Below are positions 8,806 to 17,799 of a stretch of DNA of 64,000 bases, piece after piece; within the stretch, counting starts at the first letter, position 1; every line of letters begins with the position of its first letter. A model generated the notes under the pieces. The model had not been told where the DNA came from and searched no databases. It saw only the letters and a program-made list of their open reading frames with translations. The stretch comes from Nakamurella flavida (GTDB taxonomy: Bacteria > Actinomycetota > Actinomycetes > Mycobacteriales > Nakamurellaceae), in assembly GCF_030811475.1 (NCBI RefSeq), contig NZ_JAUSQV010000001.1, positions 3,297,001-3,361,000 on the forward strand. Direction: 5' to 3'. Position numbers and translations under genes: made by a program.

Positions 8806-10272
8806 GTGGGTCTGCAGCTGTTCAACTCGCTCACGTCCCGGGCGGAGGCGTTCGTCCCGCTGACGTCGGGACCGGTCCGGATGTACTCGTGCGGGCCCAC
8901 CGTGTACTCCCAGGCGCACCTGGGCAATCTGCGGGCCTACCTGTTCAGCGACGTCCTGCGTCGCACGCTGCAGTGGTCGGGGTACGCCGTCGAGTCGGTC
9001 GTCAACATCACCGATGTCGGCCACACGGTGGGGGAGTCCGACCTCGGCGAGGACAAGATCGAGGCGGCCGCTCGGCGCGAGCTGCGCTCGGTGCGCGAGC
9101 TGACCGACCACTACACCGAGCTCTTCCGCCAGGACCTGGCCACCCTGAACGTGCTGCCGGCGACCCACCAGCCGCGGGCCTCGGACTACGTGCCGCAGAT
9201 GGTGGAGTTCGCCCGGGTGCTCGACGAGCGCGGCTACACCTACCGTCTGCCCAGCGGTCTGTACTTCGACACCTCCCTCGACCCGGACTACGGCCTGCTG
9301 GCGAAGGCCAAGGCCGGCCTGGTCGAGCAGCGCGACCTGGGCGAGGAGGGCAAGCGCCACCCGGCGGACTTCGCGGTGTGGCGCTCGGACACCCCCGACG
9401 AGCGCCGCGTCATGCGCTGGGACTCCCCGTGGGGCCCGGGCGTGCCCGGTTGGCACCTGGAGTGCTCGGTGATGAGCCTGGCCCTGCTCGGCTCGCCGTT
9501 CGACCTGCACACCGGCGGGGTGGACCACCGCGAGATCCACCACGTCAACGAGATGGCGCAGAGCGCGGCCTATCTCGGCATCCCCGCGGCGGACTGGGTG
9601 CGGACCTGGATGCACAACGAGTTCCTGCTCTCCGGCGGGCAGAAGATCTCCAAGTCCGCGGGCCGGATGCCGCTGCTCTCCGACGTGGCCGCCGCCGGAC
9701 TGGACCCGATGGCGTTCCGGTACCTGGTGCTCACCGCCCACTACCGCCGCCAGCTGAACTTCACCGAGGCCGGGCTGCGGGGTGCGGCCACCGCCCTCGG
9801 CCGACTGCGCACCCGTGTCCCCGCCGGTGCACCCCTGGTCGGGACGACGTTCGACGAGATCGCCGGGACGCTGTCCCCGGCCGGCCGGGAGTGGCTGACC
9901 CGCATCGACACCGCGCTCACCGACGACCTGAACACTCCGCGCGCCCTGGCCGAGGTCACCACGATGCTGCGCAGCGACCTGGACCCGGCCGAGCAGCGCA
10001 CCGTCGCGCTGGCCGCGGACACCGTGCTCGGTCTCGGCCTGGCCGGACCGGCCGACGCCGTGGTCGCCGGGGACGCGGGCCCGACCGTCCCGGACGGGAT
10101 GCTCGAGCAGGACGTGGCCGCCATCGAGGAACTGGTCGCCCGCCGCCAGGAAGCCCGTGCGGCCAGGGACTTCGCCGAGGCCGACCGGGTGCGCGACGAG
10201 CTGCACGAGCTGGGCGTCGAGGTCACCGACACCCCCGACGGGCCCCGCTGGACGGTCACCGGCGGGTCCTGA
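8806..10272 (+). CDS. cysS: Cysteinyl-tRNA synthetase, non-canonical type for actinobacteria
   Basis: A 488-residue class I synthetase that charges tRNA-Cys. Seen: zinc ligand Cys29 in YSCGPTVY, a HIGH-box variant HLGN (38-41), the zinc-binding stretch WHLECSVMSLALLG and GGVDHREIHHVNEMAQS, and KISKS near 280 for ATP. The C-terminal helical region is present, so the protein looks full length. From memory, typical actinobacterial CysS has HIGH and a different Cys-region; the HLGN and DHREIHHVNE forms here look like the type found in other phyla, so lateral transfer or a second copy is suspected. GTG 8806 follows GGGGGAGG by five bases. It is convergent with the amino-acid ABC operon across 12 bases. 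Confidence 0.93.
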   Translation: MGLQLFNSLTSRAEAFVPLTSGPVRMYSCGPTVYSQAHLGNLRAYLFSDVLRRTLQWSGYAVESVVNITDVGHTVGESDLGEDKIEAAARRELRSVRELTDHYTELFRQDLATLNVLPATHQPRASDYVPQMVEFARVLDERGYTYRLPSGLYFDTSLDPDYGLLAKAKAGLVEQRDLGEEGKRHPADFAVWRSDTPDERRVMRWDSPWGPGVPGWHLECSVMSLALLGSPFDLHTGGVDHREIHHVNEMAQSAAYLGIPAADWVRTWMHNEFLLSGGQKISKSAGRMPLLSDVAAAGLDPMAFRYLVLTAHYRRQLNFTEAGLRGAATALGRLRTRVPAGAPLVGTTFDEIAGTLSPAGREWLTRIDTALTDDLNTPRALAEVTTMLRSDLDPAEQRTVALAADTVLGLGLAGPADAVVAGDAGPTVPDGMLEQDVAAIEELVARRQEARAARDFAEADRVRDELHELGVEVTDTPDGPRWTVTGGS

Positions 10273-10284
10273 GGGCCGCGCCCG

Positions 10285-11043
10285 TCAGCTCAGATCGGGC
10301 AGCACCCGCCGCAGGAACCGTCGGGTGCGCGGGTCGGTCGGATCGCCGAGCACCTGCGCGGGCGGCCCCGCCTCGGCGATGCCCTGGTCGGCCAGGAAGA
10401 CCACCTGGTCGGCGACCTCCCGGGCGAAGGCCATCTCGTGGGTGGCCACCAGCATGGTCATCCCGTCCCGGCGCAGTTCGGCGAGCAGGGTGAGCACCTC
10501 GCCGACCAGCTCCGGGTCCAGGGCGCTGGTCACCTCGTCGAACAGCATCAGCCGCGGCCGGTTGACCAGCGCCCGGGCGATGGCCACCCGCTGCTGCTGC
10601 CCGCCGGAGAGTTGGTCGGGCCGGGCGCTGGCCCGGTCGGCCAGGCCGACCCGGTCGAGCATCTCCTTGGCCGACTGCTCCGCCTCCCGGCGGGCGATCC
10701 CGTGCACCCGGCGCGGGGCCAGGGTCAGGTTGTCCAGCACGGACAGGTGCGGGAACAGGTTGAACGACTGGAACACCATGCCGATCCGCCCACGCACCTC
10801 GTCGGCGTCGACCCGGGGATCGGTGATGTCCTGCCCGTCCAGTTCGATGACGCCGTCGTCGACGACCTCGAGCAGGTTGACGCACCGCAGCAGCGTCGAC
10901 TTGCCCGAACCGGACGCCCCGATCAGCGCCACGCACTGGTGGGCCTGCACGGCCAGGTCCAGGTCGTTCAGGATCACCGCGTCGCCGTAGGCCTTGCGCA
11001 ACCCGGTGATCCGCAGCAGCGGCTGGTCCGCGGGCCCCGTCAC
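10285..11043 (-). CDS. Polar amino-acid ABC transporter, ATP-binding protein
   Basis: A 252-residue GlnQ-type ATPase that powers uptake of a polar amino acid. Seen: Walker A GASGSGKST (42-50), the Q-loop MVFQSFNLFPHLSVLDN typical of the amino-acid uptake class, signature LSGGQQQRVAIARAL, Walker B LMLFDEVTSALD and the H-loop VATHEMAFA. GTG 11043 overlaps the permease stop in a GTGA, so translation is coupled. Third gene of the minus-strand operon binding protein - permease - ATPase. The substrate is unknown; being next to CysS does not by itself point to cysteine. Confidence 0.93.
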   Translation of the reverse strand: MTGPADQPLLRITGLRKAYGDAVILNDLDLAVQAHQCVALIGASGSGKSTLLRCVNLLEVVDDGVIELDGQDITDPRVDADEVRGRIGMVFQSFNLFPHLSVLDNLTLAPRRVHGIARREAEQSAKEMLDRVGLADRASARPDQLSGGQQQRVAIARALVNRPRLMLFDEVTSALDPELVGEVLTLLAELRRDGMTMLVATHEMAFAREVADQVVFLADQGIAEAGPPAQVLGDPTDPRTRRFLRRVLPDLS

Positions 11044-11924
11044 ACCGTTCCCCCGGCGGTGCCCGACCAGCCCTGCCGCCGCGCCACCCAGTCGGTGAGC
11101 CGGGTCAGCGGGATGGTCAGCAGGACGAACAGCAGACCGGCCACCACGTACGGCGTGTAGTTGTACGTCGTCGCGGTGGCGATCCGGGCCTGCAGCACCG
11201 CGTCGTAGATGACGCCGAGCACGGAGATCAGCCCGGTGTCCTTCTGCAGGGCGACCAGATCGTTGAGCAGCGGCGGCATGACCCGGCGCACCGCCTGCGG
11301 CACGACCACGAACCGCATGGTCTTCGCGTGGGACAGGCCCAGCGAGCGGGCCGCGGCGCGCTGGCTGGGGTGCACCGACTCGATGCCGGCGCGGAACACC
11401 TCGCTGACGTATGCGCCGTAGGTCAGCACCAGCGCCGCGCACCCCCAGAACAACGCCGAAGACGGCAGCCAGGAGATCCGCAGCGACGGCATGCCGAAGC
11501 CCAGCAGCAGCAGCACCAGGATCAGCGGCAGGCCGCGGAAGAGGTCGGTGTAGACGGTGGCGGCGGCGCGCAGCGGGAAGAACACCGGGCCGCGCAGGGT
11601 GCGGAGCAGGGCCACCGACAACGCCACGATCAGGATGGCGATCTCGCAGACCACCATCAGCCGGACGTTGAGCCACAACCCCTCGGCGATCTTCGGCAGC
11701 ACCTCCCAGCCGTAGGAGAAGTCGAAGAACGTCCGGGTGAACCGGGGCCAGCCGGGGGTGTTGACCAGCCCGACGCCCACGACGAGCAGCACCGCGACCG
11801 TCGACACGGCGGCGATGGTGACCGACCGGCGGGTCCGGCGGCGCCGGTAGGCCAGCCGTTCCTGCTGCACGGCGGACGGTGCCCAGGCCGCCCGCCCGGT
11901 CGGCGCCGACATCCGGTCGGTCAC
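11040..11924 (-). CDS. Polar amino-acid ABC transporter, permease
   Basis: A 294-residue inner-membrane permease of the HisM/GlnP type. A short cytoplasmic N-terminus with many Arg residues is followed by five or six membrane spans. The ATPase-contacting EAA loop is visible as RAAARSLGLSHAKTMRFVVV, and FRGLPLILVLLLLGFG matches the conserved first part of the domain. Only one permease gene is present, so a homodimer is expected. Start at ATG 11924; ATG 11912 is also possible. It lies seven bases after the binding-protein stop and overlaps the ATPase by four bases. Confidence 0.92.
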   Translation of the reverse strand: MTDRMSAPTGRAAWAPSAVQQERLAYRRRRTRRSVTIAAVSTVAVLLVVGVGLVNTPGWPRFTRTFFDFSYGWEVLPKIAEGLWLNVRLMVVCEIAILIVALSVALLRTLRGPVFFPLRAAATVYTDLFRGLPLILVLLLLGFGMPSLRISWLPSSALFWGCAALVLTYGAYVSEVFRAGIESVHPSQRAAARSLGLSHAKTMRFVVVPQAVRRVMPPLLNDLVALQKDTGLISVLGVIYDAVLQARIATATTYNYTPYVVAGLLFVLLTIPLTRLTDWVARRQGWSGTAGGTV

Positions 11925-11931
11925 CGGCGGA

Positions 11932-12933
11932 TCAGCTCAGCTCGGTGACGGTGCGGGTGGGCAGCCACTCGTCGGCCAGCGCGTCCAGCGTGCCCTCGGA
12001 CCGGAGCGCGTCCACGGCGGCGCTGACGCAGGTGGTCAGCGGGGAGTCCTTGGCCAGCAGCATGCCGAGCTGCTCGGGCTGGGCGGCCGGGGGCAGCTGG
12101 CCGACGATCTGGCCGTCGGTGAGCTGCGCCGCGGTCAGGTAGAACGCCGTCGGCGGGTCGACGACGAGCCCGTCGATCTGACCGTTCTGCAGGGCCTGGG
12201 CGGCGAGCTCGTTGGTGTCGAACACGGCCGGCGCCTCGGTGGGGACGATCTGCTCGTTGATCGCGGTCAGACTGGTGGTGCCGATCTGACCGCCCAGCCG
12301 GGCGCCCTTGAGGGCGTCGATGGTGGTGGCGCCGCTGATCGGCGAGCCGGCCACGGTGATCACCGTCTGGGTCAGGTCGTAGTAGCCGCTGGAGAAGTCG
12401 ACCACCTGGGCCCGCTCGGGGGTGATGGTGAACTGGTTGACGTCGGCGTCGAACGACTCGCCGGTGCCGGCCAGGGCCTGGTTGAACGCCACCCGCGTCC
12501 ACGCCACCTGGTCCCGGGTGTAGCCGAGCTTCTCCGCCGCCGCGTACGCGACCGCGGACTCGAAGCCGTCACCGCTCGCCGGGTCGTTGTTCACCACCCA
12601 CGGCTCGTACGCCGGTTCGTCGGTGGCGAAGGTGAACGTGCCCGGCACCCGGGTGGCGAGCTGGTCGGGGGTGCAGTCGGCAGGCAGGGCGACCGCCGCG
12701 CCCGTGGCCGCCGACGAACCGCCGGACATCGTCCCGGTCTCGGTGGCCGAGCCCGCCGCCGAGGAGGAGGTGCTCGCGGACGCCCCCGAGGTCGGGGTGC
12801 TCGCGGTGGTGGACACGGCCGCGCCGGAGGTCGCCGGGGAGGAGACGGTGGTGGTGCCGGACGTGCCGCCGCAGGCGGCGACGGTCAGCAGACCGGCACC
12901 CACCAGGGCAGGGAGCAGTCGACGCACGTGCAT
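11932..12933 (-). CDS. Amino-acid ABC transporter, substrate-binding lipoprotein
   Basis: A 333-residue periplasmic-type binding protein anchored as a lipoprotein: signal peptide with lipobox VAAC (Cys21), then a Ser/Thr/Ala-rich linker to about residue 85, then a family 3 solute-binding domain. The stretch FATDEPAYEPWVV, the FNQALAGTGESFDADVNQFT region and TPERAQVVDFSSGYYD correspond to the ligand-pocket segments of this family. Longer frames upstream are not supported; ATG 12933 begins directly at the Arg-containing signal peptide. First gene of the importer operon; the divergent upstream region holds several inverted repeats that may regulate it. Confidence 0.92.
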   Translation of the reverse strand: MHVRRLLPALVGAGLLTVAACGGTSGTTTVSSPATSGAAVSTTASTPTSGASASTSSSAAGSATETGTMSGGSSAATGAAVALPADCTPDQLATRVPGTFTFATDEPAYEPWVVNNDPASGDGFESAVAYAAAEKLGYTRDQVAWTRVAFNQALAGTGESFDADVNQFTITPERAQVVDFSSGYYDLTQTVITVAGSPISGATTIDALKGARLGGQIGTTSLTAINEQIVPTEAPAVFDTNELAAQALQNGQIDGLVVDPPTAFYLTAAQLTDGQIVGQLPPAAQPEQLGMLLAKDSPLTTCVSAAVDALRSEGTLDALADEWLPTRTVTELS

Positions 12934-13017
12934 GGGGTCTCCTCGAGATCGAGCTGCCGGCCGGGCCGGGCGGGGTGCCGGGCGGGGATCCGCGGTCCGG
13001 GCGCGGTCATCAGCATA

Positions 13018-13048
13018 CGAAGTGGGGACGACAACGCCGTCCACTTCG
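13018..13048. promoter_or_regulatory. Inverted repeat upstream of the amino-acid importer
   Basis: Perfect 8-bp arms, CGAAGTGG (13018-13025) and CCACTTCG (13041-13048), 15 bases apart, about 85 bases upstream of the binding-protein start. The 12934-13271 divergent region also holds GACGCC-cacc-GGCGTC (about 13059-13074), CCCGAT-CA-ATCGGG (13217-13230) and a direct repeat of CGGCCGCAG just before the GNAT gene. I see no gene there. An operator or leader hairpin is inferred, not shown. Confidence 0.35.
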
Positions 13049-13271
13049 GTGGGAGACGACGCCCACCGGCGTCGACGGGCATGCTGGAGGGGCAGACCAC
13101 GCCGGTCCACCCGCCCGGGCGCCCGCCGACGCGCATCCGGGCCGGTCCGGGCGGGCTGCCAGGGAGTCGTGAGTCACCGTGCCCTCGTGGGAGTGGGTCC
13201 GGTGTGCCACGATCTTCCCGATCAATCGGGCGGCCGCAGCTCAGTGGCGGCCGCAGAGGAAGGAATCGGCG

Positions 13272-13622
13272 ATGACCGAACAAGCTCCGCAGAGTGACAT
13301 CACCCGGGGTGAGCCGCTGGGCTCGGGTCCGACGCGCACCCGTTCCTTCGAGCACCTGGCCGACTCCGGACGGTTCCGCATGCTGGTCGACGGCAACGAG
13401 GTCGCCGTCATCGACTACCGCCGCCTGCCCGGGAAGTGGAACGTGGTGCACACCTTCACCGATCCCGCCGTGCGCGGATTCGGGGTTGCCTCCGACCTGG
13501 TCCAGTTCGCCATGGACGCCGCCCGCGAGCAGCAGGTGAAGATCGTCCCGACCTGTCCGTACGTGCAGTGGTGGCTGACCGAGCGCCACCCCGAGTACGG
13601 CGACCTCATCGCGGCGGCGTGA
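13272..13622 (+). CDS. GNAT-family N-acetyltransferase, YjdJ-like
   Basis: A 116-residue small acetyltransferase-fold protein. It fits the compact YjdJ/Acetyltransf_CG type: VVHTFTDPAVRGFGVASDLV contains the acetyl-CoA pyrophosphate loop, followed by VKIVPTCPYVQWWLTERHPE, the family's conserved end. The acetyl acceptor is unknown. ATG 13272 follows AGGAAGGA. The stop overlaps the next gene's GTG in a GTGA, so the acetyltransferase, the AI-2E-type permease and the SDR form one coupled operon of otherwise unrelated activities. Confidence 0.85.
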   Translation: MTEQAPQSDITRGEPLGSGPTRTRSFEHLADSGRFRMLVDGNEVAVIDYRRLPGKWNVVHTFTDPAVRGFGVASDLVQFAMDAAREQQVKIVPTCPYVQWWLTERHPEYGDLIAAA

Positions 13623-15076
13623 CCACGAGCGGGCCCGTCCCGGCCGAGAGTTTTCCCGGTGCCGTCACCACCCCGGCCCCGAACCCGCCGAGCGCGTCCG
13701 CTCCGCTTCCCCCGACCCCGAACGTCCCGGCCGCCGTCCGCGACGCCCCGGCTGCCGCACCCACCCCCGGCGCTGCCGTCCCCCCGGCCGCCGACACCGC
13801 CGGTTTCCAGGACGAGCTGACCACCGCGTTGAACGAGGCGCTGGACCGGATCGAGCAGTCCGAGCAGTCCGGGGCCCCGGGCGGGCCCGACGGCGCCGAC
13901 GCCGACACGCGGGGGCGCCGCCGGGCCGGCCTGCGCGCGGCCGTGTCCACGGTGACCACCCGGGTGATGGCCGAGCGCACCCTGCGCGCGGAGGCGGCGG
14001 CCGCGGCCGCCGCCGATCCCTCGGTGCCCGACGCGCCACGGAACCGCGAGCGGACGACGTTCTCGCCGTTCCGGTGGGGCTTCCTGGGCGGGCTGGGCGT
14101 GCTGCTGGCCTTCGTGACCTACCAGTCGCTGGACACCATCCGCGGCACCCTGATCGTCATCGCCGTCGCCTCGTTGCTGGCCATCGGTCTCGATCCGCCC
14201 GTCGGCTGGCTCGTGCGCCGGGGCTGGAAGCGCGGCCTCGCCGTCATGCTGATCTTCCTGATCCTGCTGGGCGTCCTGGCCGGCGCCGCGTATGCGATCG
14301 TGCCGCCGGTGGTCAACGAGGTCGCCTCGTTCGTCACCTCGGTGCCCACCCTGATCACCGATCTGCAGAACCAGCAGTGGATCCAGGAGCTGGACGCGAA
14401 GTACGGCCTGCTGCAGCAGATCCAGAGCTCCAGCTTCGTGCAGAGCCTGGTCAGCGGGGCGTCCACCAGCCTGCTCACCGCCGGTGTGACCGTCGCCGGC
14501 ATCCTGGTCGACCTGCTGATCGTGCTCATCCTGACCCTGTACTTCCTGGCCGGGTTCCCGAAGATCAAGGCCGCGGCCTGGCGGCTGGCGCCCGCGTCCC
14601 GGCGTCCCCGGGTCTCCTACCTGGGCGACAAGGTCCTCAAGCAGATGGGTGGCTACCTGGGCGGGGCGACCATCATCGCCATCCAGGCGGGCATCGTGGC
14701 GGGGGTCTTCGCCGCCGTCGTCGGCCTGCCCTACCCGTGGGCGATCGCCCTCGGCGCGGCCGTCCTGGACTTCGTGCCGGTGGTCGGGCCGATCGTCATC
14801 GGCGTCTCGATGACCCTGCTGGGCTTCACCATCTCGCTGCCGGTGGGCATCGGGGCGGGCGTGTTCTACCTGTGCCAGCACCTGTTCGAGGCGTACTGGC
14901 TGTACCCGAGGGTGATGCGTCGGACGGTGGACATCTCCACCGGAGCCGTGGTGGTGGCCATCCTGGTCGGCGGCTCGCTGCTCGGCGTCACCGGCGCCAT
15001 CCTGGCCGTGCCGGTCGCCGCCGCGTGCATCCTCATCGTCCGCGAGGTCATCATGCCGATGCAGGAGCGTTCGTGA
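13619..15076 (+). CDS. AI-2E family (PerM-like) membrane transporter
   Basis: About 485 residues. The first ~145 are Pro/Ala-rich and cytoplasmic, apparently disordered. They are followed by about eight membrane helices of the AI-2E/PerM transporter family, including LDFVPVVGPIVIGVSMTLLG and the late stretch [20 protein letters not shown]. Members export autoinducer-2 or Na+/H+ in some bacteria, but the name is not proof of function here. GTG 13619 overlaps the upstream stop (GTGA), and its own stop overlaps the next gene's GTG the same way. The long N-terminal extension differs from shorter relatives. Confidence 0.85.
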   Translation: MTTSGPVPAESFPGAVTTPAPNPPSASAPLPPTPNVPAAVRDAPAAAPTPGAAVPPAADTAGFQDELTTALNEALDRIEQSEQSGAPGGPDGADADTRGRRRAGLRAAVSTVTTRVMAERTLRAEAAAAAAADPSVPDAPRNRERTTFSPFRWGFLGGLGVLLAFVTYQSLDTIRGTLIVIAVASLLAIGLDPPVGWLVRRGWKRGLAVMLIFLILLGVLAGAAYAIVPPVVNEVASFVTSVPTLITDLQNQQWIQELDAKYGLLQQIQSSSFVQSLVSGASTSLLTAGVTVAGILVDLLIVLILTLYFLAGFPKIKAAAWRLAPASRRPRVSYLGDKVLKQMGGYLGGATIIAIQAGIVAGVFAAVVGLPYPWAIALGAAVLDFVPVVGPIVIGVSMTLLGFTISLPVGIGAGVFYLCQHLFEAYWLYPRVMRRTVDISTGAVVVAILVGGSLLGVTGAILAVPVAAACILIVREVIMPMQERS

Positions 15077-15978
15077 GCGATCGTCGGTTGCCGTCCCAGG
15101 CCGGACGGCGCGCGCTGATCACCGGGGCCAACACCGGCCTGGGGTTGGCCAGCGCGTCGGCCCTGGCCGCGGCCGGTGCCCAGGTGGTGCTGGCCGTCCG
15201 CGATCTGGGCAAGGGTCGCGCCGCGGTCGAGCGGATCGGCTCGCAGGTGCCCGGCGCCCGGGTCGAGCTGGTCCGGCTCGACCTGGCCGATCTGGCCAGC
15301 GTGGCGGAGGCGGCGACGCACCTGCGCGAGCACGAGCCGCTGGACGTCCTGATGAACAACGCGGGCGTGATGATGGTGCCGCAGCCGGAGACCACGGCCG
15401 ACGGGTTCGAACGTCAGATGGGCACCAATCACCTGGGCCACTTCGCCCTCACCGCGCAGCTGTGGCCGGTGCTCGCGCCGGCGGCGCGGGTGATCCAGCT
15501 CAGCTCGATCGCCCACTACGGCGCGGGCCGACTGCACCAGATGCTCGGCACCGCCCCCGGGTACACCCCGATGGGTGCCTACGGGCAGTCCAAGTTGGCC
15601 ACCGCCCTGTTCGGGGTCGAGCTGGCCCGCCGCGTGCAGGAAGCCGGCTCGTCGGTGGTCTCGGCGGTCGCCCACCCCGGATGGTCGGCGACGGAACTGT
15701 TCAGCCGGGACGACGGCGCCGGGTGGAGCGTCAAGCTGGCCCGGAAGGCGACCGCGCTGGCCGGCTCCTCCCCGCAGGAGGGGGCCCGCGCGCAGCTCTT
15801 CGCGGCCACCGACCCGAGCGTGCGCAACGGCGACTTCATCGGCCCGGCCCTGCTCGCCCGGGGTGCCCCGAAGCGGGCCAAGCTGTCCGCCGGCGCCCGC
15901 AACGAGGGTGACGCGGCCTGGCTGTGGGACGAATCGGCTCGGTTGACGCAGCTCGACCCGGACTTCGTCCGCGCCTGA
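15073..15978 (+). CDS. Short-chain dehydrogenase/reductase, retinol-dehydrogenase-like
   Basis: A 301-residue SDR. The nucleotide-binding motif is TGANTGLG near residues 17-24, then DLADLASV, the NNAGVM motif, catalytic Ser in QLSSIAHYG and the YGQSKLA motif giving Tyr and Lys. The pattern matches SDRs that act on lipophilic alcohols or ketones with NAD(P)(H); the substrate cannot be told. GTG 15073 overlaps the transporter stop, which fixes the start. Third and last gene of the GNAT / AI-2E / SDR operon. Confidence 0.88.
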   Translation: MSDRRLPSQAGRRALITGANTGLGLASASALAAAGAQVVLAVRDLGKGRAAVERIGSQVPGARVELVRLDLADLASVAEAATHLREHEPLDVLMNNAGVMMVPQPETTADGFERQMGTNHLGHFALTAQLWPVLAPAARVIQLSSIAHYGAGRLHQMLGTAPGYTPMGAYGQSKLATALFGVELARRVQEAGSSVVSAVAHPGWSATELFSRDDGAGWSVKLARKATALAGSSPQEGARAQLFAATDPSVRNGDFIGPALLARGAPKRAKLSAGARNEGDAAWLWDESARLTQLDPDFVRA

Positions 15979-16099
15979 CGCCCCGGTCCCGACCCTGGCC
16001 GGTCAACGGCGCGTGTCATCGGCCGGTGTTCACCTGCCGGTCACTCCGGGTCGGGTTGGTCGTGGGGCGGCGCTCATGCCCCCGGGGTGGAGTGTGGGC

Positions 16100-16333
16100 A
16101 TGCACCGATCCCCAACCCGACGCCTGCTGGGCGCCGTCTGCGGCCTCATCGCCGTGGCGTCCATCGCCATGGTCGTCCCGGCCGCCGTGGCCGAACCCGG
16201 GTGGACCACGTCCCCGACGGCCTCCTCCTCGACGTGGCGCGACGCGGCTCCGGCGAACCCCGTCGCACCTGCGGTCAGCGCGGTGCCGGCCGGGTCCGGT
16301 CGGCCCCTGACGGCTCTGCTGCAGGCCGTCTGA
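16100..16333 (+). CDS. Small putative exported protein
   Basis: A 77-residue unrecognised protein. After an Arg-containing start (MHRSPTRRLLG) there is one hydrophobic segment ending in VVPAAVAEP, a plausible signal-peptidase site near residues 31-33. That leaves a mature peptide of about 45 residues rich in Ser, Thr, Pro and Ala and without Cys. ATG 16100 has GGTGGAG seven bases upstream; ATG 16076 and 16013 in the same frame are alternatives. It lies alone between an SDR and the AGE-family gene on the other strand. It could be a real secreted peptide or a chance frame. Confidence 0.4.
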   Translation: MHRSPTRRLLGAVCGLIAVASIAMVVPAAVAEPGWTTSPTASSSTWRDAAPANPVAPAVSAVPAGSGRPLTALLQAV

Positions 16334-16373
16334 CCGGTTCCACCGGGTCCCGCCGGACCCCACAGACCCTCCG

Positions 16374-17594
16374 TCACCGGCCGGTGGCGGCCGCGATCAA
16401 GCTGGTCGCCGCCGGTCCCTCGGAGAGCAGGACCGCCTGGTAGGCGTGGTAGATGTCCGGCTTGCCCTGCCAGGTCCGGGAGCTGGGTCGGTTCTGCTCG
16501 TCCAGCTCGTGGTGCCAGCTCCCGAGCTCCCGGTCGAGCAGATGGTCCTGGGCGTACCGCCAGAACGTGTCCAGCCAGGTCGCGTACAGCTCGTCCCCGG
16601 TGATCTGCCCGAGCACGGCGGCGACGCCGATGCCCTCGGCCAGCACCCAGTGCATGCGGGTACCGACGACCGGGACGCCGGCGAAGTCGACGGTGTAGAC
16701 GAACCCGTCGGCCCCGTCCACCGCCCAGCCGTCGGCGATCGACGCGTCGAACAACGAGCGGGCGTCGGCGAGCAGCCAGGCCGGCGGGTCCTGAAGGCCC
16801 AGGTGCAGGTGTCCCAGCAGGCGGGCCCACTCCAGCCAGTGGCCGACCGTCGCGCCGTAGGGACGGAACGGGTGTGCCGGCTCGTCCCGGTTGTAGTCCA
16901 GCAGCACGTTCCACTGCGGGTCGTAGTGCTCGGGCAGCCGCCACTGATGGGCGCGGGCATGCCCGTGGATGAGGCTCTCCGCGATGCGCAGCGCCCGGTG
17001 CCGCCACACGTCGTTCCCGGTGACGTCGGCCGCGGCCAGGCACGCCTCGACCAGGTGCATGTTGGCGTTCGCGCCGCGGTAGGCCTCGAGCTCCTGCCAC
17101 GGGCGGTCCCACACCTCGACGGCCAGGCCGTCGTCCTCCCGCCAGAAGTGCCCCTCGATGACGGCGATCGCCTGGTCGAGCAGCTCCGCCGCGCCCGGTC
17201 GCCCGGCCGCGGTCGCCGCCGAGGCCGCGAGCAGCACGAACGCCGTCTCGTACGCGCGCTTGTCCCGCGCCCCGTCACCGGTGGTGTCGGTGGTGTCGGG
17301 GCCGGGGTCGGCCGCGTACCAGCCGCCGAAGCGCCCGTCGGCCAGCAGACCGGTGAGCGCGGCGACCCCGTGGTCGGCCAGCGCGGCGGCATCCGGTCGG
17401 CCCCGGAGATGGGCGAGGGAGTACACGTACGTCATCCGGGCGGTGATCCAGGTCTGCACCGGGTGGCCGTCGTCGACGCCGCCACGCTCGTCCAGCCAGC
17501 CGAACCCTCCGGAGGGCAACCGGGCGGCGACGCCGAAGTCGAGCAGACGGTCGTCCTCGCCGCTCGGACGGGCGGGGGATGCGGGGCTGACCAT
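16374..17594 (-). CDS. AGE-family epimerase/isomerase (N-acylglucosamine 2-epimerase-like)
   Basis: A 406-residue alpha/alpha-barrel protein of the N-acylglucosamine 2-epimerase superfamily, which includes mannose/glucose isomerases and YihS-type sulfoquinovose isomerases. Typical segments seen: YRGANANMHLVEACLAA, PYGATVGHWLEWARLL and TRMHWVLAEGIGVAAVLG, which carry the conserved barrel His residues, and GSWHHELDE near the end. These enzymes interconvert C2 epimers or aldose and ketose. The start is the ATG at 17594; the frame is open further but without similarity. Divergent from the sigma factor. The sugar substrate is not determinable. Confidence 0.85.
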   Translation of the reverse strand: MVSPASPARPSGEDDRLLDFGVAARLPSGGFGWLDERGGVDDGHPVQTWITARMTYVYSLAHLRGRPDAAALADHGVAALTGLLADGRFGGWYAADPGPDTTDTTGDGARDKRAYETAFVLLAASAATAAGRPGAAELLDQAIAVIEGHFWREDDGLAVEVWDRPWQELEAYRGANANMHLVEACLAAADVTGNDVWRHRALRIAESLIHGHARAHQWRLPEHYDPQWNVLLDYNRDEPAHPFRPYGATVGHWLEWARLLGHLHLGLQDPPAWLLADARSLFDASIADGWAVDGADGFVYTVDFAGVPVVGTRMHWVLAEGIGVAAVLGQITGDELYATWLDTFWRYAQDHLLDRELGSWHHELDEQNRPSSRTWQGKPDIYHAYQAVLLSEGPAATSLIAAATGR

Positions 17595-17799
17595 GGGAAC
17601 TCCCTGGGCGAGGGGACGGGACGGACACGGGGACGGGGCGGAGCGCGGGTCCGCCTGCCGTCCCCGGCGGGCAGGATGGCCCGGTGATTGTCCGTCATCG
17701 ACCTCGGGCGTGGGACGCGACGTCCGGTGCCCGGACGGACCGAGGGGCCGATCCTGACGCGCGACCTCACGTTCCGCGCCCCCGGGCCGTCTACCCGTC

